NCBI RefSeq assembly: GCF_001552275.1
Contig: NZ_BCQW01000009.1
Location: 1 to 64,000, forward strand
Source of the DNA: Amphibacillus sediminis NBRC 103570
Lineage (GTDB): Bacteria > Bacillota > Bacilli > Bacillales > Amphibacillaceae
DNA: 64,000 nt
Direction of reading: 5' to 3'
This document shows, one piece after another, positions 56,230 through 64,000 of the stretch. Both the position numbers and the translations under genes were made by a program. The stretch's first letter is position 1; each line of letters begins with the position of its first letter. The notes beneath the pieces were generated by a model. That model ran no database searches. It was given only the letters and a program-made list of their open reading frames with translations, and was not told the origin of the DNA.

Positions 56230-57764
56230 TTATTTAATTAATGATTGACCAGTCATTTCAGTTGGTTTGTCAACATTTAATAGATCAAGAAGTGTTGGCG
56301 CTAAATCACCTAGAATACCGCCATCACGTAACTCAATTCCCTCTTTAGTAACAATAACGGGAACTGGATTTGTCGTATGAGCAGTCATAGGCTTGCCATC
56401 TGGAGTGATCACTTCATCTGAATTACCATGATCAGCGGTAATAATCGCTTGACCACCTTTTTCAATGATCTTATCTACAATCTTACCTAAACACTCATCA
56501 ACAGCCTCAATGGCTTTAATCGTCGGCTCAAGCATCCCTGAGTGCCCAACCATATCTGGATTGGCAAAGTTCAAAATAATCGCATTTTGATGACCTTGAT
56601 CCAATTCCTCTAATAACGCATCTGTGACCTCGTAAGCACTCATTTCAGGTTTTAAGTCATATGTTGCCACCTTTGGTGAATTAATTAAAATGCGCTTTTC
56701 ACCCTCAAATTCTTGCTCACGTCCACCACTCATAAAGAAGGTGACATGTGGATATTTTTCTGTTTCAGCAATACGAAGTTGGTTCAATCCGTTATTAGCC
56801 AAGACCTCACCGACAGTATTGATCAGTTCAGCTGGAGGAAAAGCAATCTTCCCATTAACTGTATCACTATACTTCATCATACAAACGAAGAAAATATCCT
56901 CTGGTGCTGCCTCGCCACGATTAAACTCAGAGAAATCGTTATTGGCGAATGCTTGTGACATTTGAATGGCACGGTCTGGGCGGAAGTTAAAGAAGATGAT
57001 AGCATCATCTGATTGTACCTTTGCCACCGGCTCGTCATTTTCGTCAACAATAACGGTTGGTATGACAAACTCATCATAAATATCTTCAGCATATGCTGCA
57101 TCGACAACTGCTAACGGATCCTTAGCTTTTGGTCCTTTCCCATATACCATTGCGTCGTACGCTTTTTGAACACGATCCCAACGTTTGTCACGATCCATTG
57201 CATAGTAACGACCAGAAATGGTTGCAAATTGACCAACACCTAATTCATCCATCTTAGCTTGCGCTGCCTTGATATATTGTTTAGCTGACTTTTGACCAAC
57301 ATCACGGCCATCCAAAAAGCCATGAACATACACGTTGTTAAGTCCTTTGTCTTTTGCTAATTTTAATAGGGCATATAAATGTTCAATATGGCTATGTACA
57401 CCGCCATCTGATAACAAGCCGAAAATGTGTAATGCCTTATTTTTCGCTAAGGCATGTTCAACAGCATTAACTAATTGTTCATTTGTGAAAAAGTCGCCTT
57501 CACGAATGGATAGGTTCACACGGGTTAAACTTTGATAGACAATCCGTCCTGCTCCGATATTTAGATGACCAACCTCAGAATTACCCATTTGTCCATCGGG
57601 TAATCCGACTGCTTCACCTGAAGCAATTAATTGATTGTGTGGATAGCTATTCCAATACCGATCAAAATTAGGCGTATTTGCTTGTTTAACCGCATTACCT
57701 TTTTCCTCATCACGAAGAGCAAAGCCATCTAATATAATTAAAGCTGCTAGTTTGTCTTGACTCA

Positions 57765-57765
<1 letters not shown>
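56230..57765 (-). CDS. gpmI: 2,3-bisphosphoglycerate-independent phosphoglycerate mutase
   Basis: Interconverts 3- and 2-phosphoglycerate with two Mn ions. The 511-residue product has [19 protein letters not shown] (metal Asp), the phosphoserine site [16 protein letters not shown], the [13 protein letters not shown]-like [27 protein letters not shown] and the C-terminal metal motif [12 protein letters not shown], then HTTNPVPVI. It overlaps tpiA by one base. The equivalent gene is named pgm or gpmI in Bacilli. Confidence 0.97.
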
Positions 57766-59749
<1,984 letters not shown>

Positions 59750-59781
59750 GTTATAATCCTCCATTTATCAAATTTACATAG

Positions 59782-59808
59782 AAAAACGGGAAGCGCGATC
59801 GCTCCCCG
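59782..59808 (-). terminator. Terminator-like hairpin between gapA and pgk
   Basis: On the minus strand CGGGGAGCG-ATCG-CGCTTCCCG with one wobble pair is followed by TTTTTC. It could act as a partial terminator so that more gapA than pgk message is made, or protect the 3' end of a processed gapA RNA. Confidence 0.65.
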
Positions 59809-59852
59809 CTTTCCTGTGAATGCTATTGGACCTAGCTTATTATTGTTTTGAA

Positions 59853-60854
59853 TTATAATTTAGCAAAGTATTCTAAAGTACGAACCAATTGAGCTGTGTA
59901 AGACATTTCATTGTCATACCAAGCAACTGTTTTAACTAATTGCTTGTCACCAACTGTCATTACTTTAGTTTGGGTTGCATCAAATAATGAACCGTAAGAA
60001 ATTCCAATAATATCTGAAGAAACAATTTGATCTTCAGTGTATCCATAAGACTCATTAGCAGCTTTTTCCATCGCTGCGTTTACTTGATCAGCAGTGACTT
60101 CTTTTTCAAGTACAGTCACAAGCTCAGTTAATGAACCTGTTGGTACTGGAACACGTTGAGCCGCACCATCTAATTTACCTTGTAACTCAGGAATAACAAG
60201 TCCAATCGCCTTAGCAGCACCAGTTGTGTTAGGAACGATATTGCTAGCTGCCGCACGTGCACGACGGTAGTCACCTTTAGGGTGTGGCGCATCTAAAGTA
60301 TTTTGGTCACCTGTATAGGCGTGGATTGTAGTCATAAGACCTTCAATGACACCAAATTCTTTGTGTAATGTATCAGCCATTGGTGCTAAGCAGTTTGTTG
60401 TACAAGAAGCACCAGAAATAACAGTTTCATTACCTGTTAACGTTTTGTGGTTAACATTGTAAACAATTGTTGGCACATCATTACCACCTGGAGCAGAAAT
60501 AACAACACGTTTTGCGCCACCTTTAAGGTGAAGCTCTGCTTTTTCCTTAGAAGTAAAGAAACCTGTACATTCTAAAACAATCTCAACTCCTAAGTCAGCC
60601 CAAGGTAATTCTGCAGGATTACTGTTTGAAAGGATTTTAACATCCTTACCATTTACTGTGAAATAACCTTCTTTAACGTCAACATCGCCATCAAAACGAC
60701 CTTGAGTTGTATCATATTTTAATAAATGAGCAAGCATGTTAGCATCAGTTAAGTCGTTGATTGCAACCACTTCGATCCCTTCTACTTGTTGAATACGACG
60801 GAAAGCTAAGCGGCCGATACGACCAAAACCATTGATACCTACTTTTACAGTCAT
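59853..60854 (-). CDS. gapA: Glyceraldehyde-3-phosphate dehydrogenase (glycolytic)
   Basis: NAD-dependent oxidation of glyceraldehyde 3-phosphate. The 333-residue product has the Rossmann start [37 protein letters not shown], catalytic Cys in [14 protein letters not shown], His in [14 protein letters not shown] and [16 protein letters not shown], and the end [16 protein letters not shown]. The residue after the first strand (NDLTD) agrees with an NAD-preferring glycolytic GapA. Lying after cggR, it is gapA and not the gluconeogenic gapB. Confidence 0.98.
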   Translation of the reverse strand: MTVKVGINGFGRIGRLAFRRIQQVEGIEVVAINDLTDANMLAHLLKYDTTQGRFDGDVDVKEGYFTVNGKDVKILSNSNPAELPWADLGVEIVLECTGFFTSKEKAELHLKGGAKRVVISAPGGNDVPTIVYNVNHKTLTGNETVISGASCTTNCLAPMADTLHKEFGVIEGLMTTIHAYTGDQNTLDAPHPKGDYRRARAAASNIVPNTTGAAKAIGLVIPELQGKLDGAAQRVPVPTGSLTELVTVLEKEVTADQVNAAMEKAANESYGYTEDQIVSSDIIGISYGSLFDATQTKVMTVGDKQLVKTVAWYDNEMSYTAQLVRTLEYFAKL

Positions 60855-60885
60855 TCTTGTTTCCTCCTTGTATTATGCTTTTTAT

Positions 60886-61917
60886 TTATCTAAAGGGAAA
60901 TCCCTTTATTAATGCCTTAGCAGCCCCCTCATCAGTAATGAGGACATTGCTTTTTCCTTGTCTAAAATAAGAGGCTATAGCAGCTGCCTTAGATTCACCA
61001 CCGGCAATGGCGATTACCGTTTTAATCTTAGACAGTTCCTCTAATTGCATACCGACAGTTCGAACTTTATAGACAACTTGACCTAACCGATCAAAGTAAT
61101 AACCAAATGCCTCACTTACTGCGTTACCCGAACTAAGCTTTGCCAAAACATGATCTGACGTTTTTCGCCGCTTTGCCATTGTTAGAGCATCTCCAATACC
61201 GTGCATAACAATATCAGCCTGTCTAATGATTTGCAAAACGTCTTTAACGCCTGGCTCATGGATGATCGAGTGGTAAGTCTCTTCACTAAGCGGATCAGGA
61301 ACATAGAGTAAGCGATAGTTACTTTTGATCTTTTTTGCCATTTCAGCACAAATTGTGTTTGCTTGATTTTCTACCCGTTCACCTAGTCCACCTCGTGCTG
61401 GGACAAATAGGCAATTGGCTACATTAGGCAATGGTTGGATCATCTCAGCAACGGTTGCCATGGTAGTCCCACCTGTAACAGCAATCGTCTGATTTGATTT
61501 CAATTGAGTACGCAAAAACTCACTAGCCCGACGACCTAAATCAAGCTTAACCCAGTCCTGACTATCACTATCTCCAGGTGTAATTATAACATGGTCAAGT
61601 TTTAATGTCTGCTTGATTTGTTCTTCTAATACACGAAATCCATTAACTTCTTCAATATAAGGTGTTAATTCGGAAAGGACTTCTTTACCAGAAGGGGTTA
61701 ATGAGACACCTTTTGTACTCACTGAGAGCAAGCCTTGTTGCGTTAAAAAATCTAGCTCTGTTCGAACAATTCGTTCTTTTAATGCAATTTGTTCTGCTAA
61801 GCTTCGTCGTCCAATTGGCTCAAGCAATTGGATTGTGTGAAGGATGCGATAACGTCTTTGCATGGCTTTTAATAAATCAGGGCATAATAATTTTTGCAAG
61901 TCAATCAGCGTAGGCAT
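60886..61917 (-). CDS. cggR: Central glycolytic genes regulator CggR
   Basis: SorC-family repressor of its own operon, relieved by fructose 1,6-bisphosphate. The 343-residue protein has an N-terminal winged helix (YRILHTIQLLEPIGRRSLAE, IVRTELDFLTQQGLL) and a sugar-phosphate-binding domain (VAVTGGTTMATVAEMI-like AVTGGTTMATVAE, FVPARGGLGERVENQANTIC and the GESKAAAI-block AGGESKAAAIASY). First gene of the cggR-gapA-pgk-tpiA-gpmI-eno operon. A near-perfect CggR operator lies just upstream. Confidence 0.96.
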   Translation of the reverse strand: MPTLIDLQKLLCPDLLKAMQRRYRILHTIQLLEPIGRRSLAEQIALKERIVRTELDFLTQQGLLSVSTKGVSLTPSGKEVLSELTPYIEEVNGFRVLEEQIKQTLKLDHVIITPGDSDSQDWVKLDLGRRASEFLRTQLKSNQTIAVTGGTTMATVAEMIQPLPNVANCLFVPARGGLGERVENQANTICAEMAKKIKSNYRLLYVPDPLSEETYHSIIHEPGVKDVLQIIRQADIVMHGIGDALTMAKRRKTSDHVLAKLSSGNAVSEAFGYYFDRLGQVVYKVRTVGMQLEELSKIKTVIAIAGGESKAAAIASYFRQGKSNVLITDEGAAKALIKGFPFR

Positions 61918-61946
61918 GATTTATCTTCCTTCCCTTCAATTCCCGG

Positions 61947-61982
61947 GATAAATTCTATCCCGCCATGACACAATCCGTCCCA
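61947..61982 (-). promoter_or_regulatory. CggR operator
   Basis: On the minus strand TGGGAC, six bases, TGTC, four bases, CGGGAT, six bases, TATC: the spacing of both halves matches the known CggR operator (two CGGGAC-n6-TGTC units four bases apart). It sits between the promoter and the cggR start, where a bound repressor blocks elongation. Confidence 0.9.
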
Positions 61983-62012
61983 CATACGACAAAAAATTTT
62001 TCTTACACTCTC

Positions 62013-62041
62013 ATTTTAGCAGAAGCTAGTTGATTGCTCAA
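62013..62041 (-). promoter_or_regulatory. Promoter of the glycolytic operon
   Basis: -35 TTGAGC (62036-62041) and -10 TAAAAT (62013-62018) on the minus strand, 17 bp apart, about 30 bp upstream of the CggR operator. Confidence 0.75.
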
Positions 62042-62116
62042 GCTATTTATTTCTGTCGATATTCAACTTTTGTAGAGAGAGAAAAGAAGTGGATAACTGC
62101 TTGTTTTCCCTGATAA

Positions 62117-62362
62117 AGTGAAACTTCGTTCAGGGGTTCGACGCATTGGATGTGCTCGTGCAGACGTTGCAACACGATGTCGCGAACTTAGTCAGCTTCC
62201 TCTCTCCTCCACTAAACGTTAGTTAAAACCAATCGGGCCGTTACTAGCTGTTTGATCTCCCACTTAGACTGACGTGTTCCCTTATTGCTTGAAAGTGGGA
62301 GTCAAACAAAAGACCTTCGATGGGGCGAGTAATCGCAGCCCCAGCCAGTTACACTGCGATAA
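62117..62362 (+). repeat. R1 interspersed structured repeat, copy l
   Basis: Long-loop copy with a degenerate first hairpin (GTTCAGGGG and CCACTAAAC) but an intact third hairpin TGGGGCGAGTAATCGCAGCCCC. It fills the gap between the ldh stop (4 bp away) and the cggR promoter and lies antisense to both genes. Confidence 0.92.
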
Positions 62363-62366
62363 ATAG

Positions 62367-63335
62367 TTAGGTCTGTAAAGCTTTATTGACCATTTCCTTC
62401 AATATCTCTGCTGACTTATTTAACTGCTCTTGCTCACGATCCGATAATTGCAGCTGAATAATTTCTCGTACACCAGAAGCATTTACAATTGCAGGGATCC
62501 CTAAGAAAATTCCGTTTAAACCATATTCTCCTTCAAATAAGGTTGATATCGTCAGAATGGAGTTTTCATTGTATAAAATAGCTTTTGTCAATCGTGCCAA
62601 TCCCATCCCAATCCCATAATGTGTCGCTCCTTTTCGTTCAATAATATCATAGGCAGCATCTCTCACGTTTTCAAATGTTTGTTGCATATCTTGATCTTGA
62701 TAATAATTATCTATTTTGCCATATACATTAAGTGGCAATCCTCCGATTTGAACATGACTCCAAACTGGCAACTCAGAATCACCATGCTCTCCAATAATAT
62801 AGGCATGAACATTGCGAGAATCAACTTGGAAATATTCACTTAGTAAGTATCGGAAACGCGCCGTATCTAATATCGTACCAGAACCAATAACACGCTCCTT
62901 TGGTAATCCTGATGCCTGATAAACGACCTGAGTTAAGACATCGACCGGATTTGTTGCCACTAATAATATCCCATTAAAACCAGTCCTCATAATGTGTTCA
63001 ACGATATTTTGCATAACTTTTGTATTCTTCGTCACCAAATCTAAGCGTGTTTCTCCTTGCTCTTGGTTTGCACCTGCTGTAATCACAACGAGATCTGCAT
63101 CTCTACACTCATCATAGTGACCTGCTCTAATCTTCATAGGTGAACCAAAAGGCATACCATGATTTAAATCTCGTGCTTCGCCATCGGCCCGATCGTGATT
63201 TAAATCGATTAAAACCATTTCATTCACAATCCCTTGATTTAAAAGTGCGTAAGCATAACTTGATCCAACTAAGCCTACCCCAATAATCACGACCTTACGT
63301 GTTTTGGTATTGTTATGTAGCTCTGCCATAATCAT
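62367..63335 (-). CDS. ldh: L-lactate dehydrogenase
   Basis: Reduces pyruvate to L-lactate to regenerate NAD+ in fermentation. The 322-residue product has the nucleotide-binding start VVIIGVGLVGSSYAYALLNQ, LNHGMPFGSP, VVITAGANQEQGETRLDLV, LLVATNPVDVLTQV, the substrate Arg region GTILDTARFRYLLSEYFQVD and the catalytic His in YIIGEHGDSELPVWS (GEHGDS signature). Two ATG codons (63335 and 63329) follow AAAGGGAGTGA; either could be used. No terminator other than R1 hairpins is visible downstream. Confidence 0.96.
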   Translation of the reverse strand: MIMAELHNNTKTRKVVIIGVGLVGSSYAYALLNQGIVNEMVLIDLNHDRADGEARDLNHGMPFGSPMKIRAGHYDECRDADLVVITAGANQEQGETRLDLVTKNTKVMQNIVEHIMRTGFNGILLVATNPVDVLTQVVYQASGLPKERVIGSGTILDTARFRYLLSEYFQVDSRNVHAYIIGEHGDSELPVWSHVQIGGLPLNVYGKIDNYYQDQDMQQTFENVRDAAYDIIERKGATHYGIGMGLARLTKAILYNENSILTISTLFEGEYGLNGIFLGIPAIVNASGVREIIQLQLSDREQEQLNKSAEILKEMVNKALQT

Positions 63336-63499
63336 TCACTCCCTTTACTCAATGTAATTAAAATGCTGACCTATCTTATCGGAGATATCTTAGATTTGGT
63401 GACATTCTGATCCAGCTCTTATCGTTACAATACCCGCTATTCAGTATAATTATGTCTATATTTAGTGATTTGTCTCCAAAATCGAATCCATAGCCATAA

Positions 63500-63530
63500 T
63501 AAAAGGTGTCCACTTCTGAGGTGGACACCA
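63500..63530 (-). terminator. Terminator of the small membrane protein gene
   Basis: AAAAGGTGTCCAC and GTGGACACC form a 9-bp stem around TTCTGAG; the minus strand has TTTTATT after it. Confidence 0.85.
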
Positions 63531-63536
63531 GATTTG

Positions 63537-63737
63537 TTAACTGACCTTTCGTTGGCGTAAATATTTATTTGTTAGTTTATTAAAATCAATTTTTATATTC
63601 AATAAATATGCAAAGTAACCGACACTGATAATATTGGCTACGTGCTGCCAAACTGGCGAAAAGTCGAAAATATCTTGTAGGGCATGTGTTTCCCATACTA
63701 CTAATAATGATAAACAAACCCAGTAGATATATTTCAT
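63537..63737 (-). CDS. Hypothetical small membrane protein
   Basis: The 66-residue product has two hydrophobic stretches (YIYWVCLSLLVVW and VANIISVGYFAYLL) and a basic C-terminus (NKLTNKYLRQRKVS). GGGGGTGA lies before the ATG and a good terminator follows, so the gene looks real. No family recognised. Confidence 0.6.
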   Translation of the reverse strand: MKYIYWVCLSLLVVWETHALQDIFDFSPVWQHVANIISVGYFAYLLNIKIDFNKLTNKYLRQRKVS

Positions 63738-63833
63738 TGTGTCACCCCCACACCCCTATAATAAACAGATGTCTGTTAGCCTATTATAACCTAAATTGTT
63801 TAAAAAGGAAATATAGCAGGTAATCGTATCTCC

Positions 63834-64000
63834 TTACAAGTAAGAAAGTAGGTGTGTAGCAATTGTAAAATATATCGATAAGCCTAAAATATCGTTAATA
63901 GTCGTAATAAACGGACCTGAGGCAATTGCCGGATCAAGATTTATTTTATTAATAATTACCGGTATGACTGATCCAACAATAGCCGATACACTTAATGTCA
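63834..64000 (-). CDS. mgtE: Magnesium transporter MgtE, C-terminal part (cut by window end)
   Basis: The last 54 residues of a minus-strand frame that runs out of the window: SVIPVIINKINLDPAIASGP, FITTINDILGLSIYFTIAT, ending HLLSYL. The (I/V)DPA(V/I)ASGPFITTxND motif in the last two helices is the signature of MgtE Mg2+ channels; the Asp residues line the pore. The N-terminal and CBS domains lie outside the window. Confidence 0.9.
   Translation of the reverse strand, partial: TLSVSAIVGSVIPVIINKINLDPAIASGPFITTINDILGLSIYFTIATHLLSYL

Overview
The window is low-GC Firmicutes DNA from an endospore-forming member of the Bacillaceae. The evidence is a complete gerPABCDEF spore-coat operon, spx-mecA, a ComP/ComA-like pair, a cggR-gapA-pgk-tpiA-gpmI-eno operon and long blocks of gene order shared with Bacillus subtilis. 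An Fnr with a C-terminal Fe-S cysteine cluster, an L-lactate dehydrogenase and several PTS genes point to a facultatively anaerobic, sugar-fermenting lifestyle. A genus such as Amphibacillus or a relative would fit, but that is inference.

Layout. 1-2000: a small membrane protein, remnants of IS30- and IS1182-type transposases, and an unassigned non-coding stretch. 2.0-15.2 kb: a block resembling the B. subtilis yjb/fab region (mecA, spx, yjbC, an orphan oligopeptide-binding lipoprotein, T-box-controlled trpS, yjbA, FapR-controlled fabH-fabF, a DUF2929 protein). 15.3-17.4 kb: uppP and fnr. 17.4-26.0 kb: a yit-like block (yitW, yitV, yitU, yitT, degV) interrupted by a comP-comA-like pair. 27-31.5 kb: asnB/asnO, yisL and gerPA-F. 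32-34.4 kb: a CwlO-like peptidoglycan hydrolase and aroD. 34.7-39.6 kb: a catabolite-regulated sugar locus (BglG/LicT antiterminator, PTS EIIBCA, sulfatase) with a promoter, a cre box and two RAT-like antiterminator sites. 40-43.6 kb: accessory genes (YczE-like membrane protein, ECF sigma factor with a SnoaL-like tail, lipoprotein). 44.1-50.3 kb: ssrA, smpB, rnr, est, secG, with a GNAT gene between smpB and rnr. 50.5-54.4 kb: fruR, fruK, ptsH, ptsI. 54.9-61.9 kb: the glycolytic operon under CggR. 62.4-64.0 kb: ldh, a small membrane protein and the C-terminal end of mgtE.

The most unusual content is between the genes. A structured interspersed element of about 190-256 bp (called R1 here) occurs 12 times, 11 of them in the same orientation. 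Its copies share three hairpins and show paired compensatory changes. Several sit beside, and one sits inside, a transcription terminator. A second hairpin element of about 180-190 bp (R2) occurs five times, often near R1, and both together separate the trpS T-box from trpS. A third repeat (R3) occurs once. Neither R1 nor R2 encodes a protein. Their orientation bias, terminal hairpins and lack of obvious target duplication suggest IS200/IS605-type non-autonomous elements or mobile structured RNAs. A separate run of six hairpins lies between yitT and comP and is a candidate non-coding RNA or leader.

How the genes work together: PTS enzymes (HPr, EI, the EIIBCA) feed sugars into the CggR-controlled lower glycolytic operon, and Ldh regenerates NAD+. 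CcpA (through the cre box), the LicT-type antiterminator and Fnr would tie this to carbon and oxygen supply. Spx, MecA, SmpB/tmRNA and RNase R form the protein- and RNA-quality-control group.
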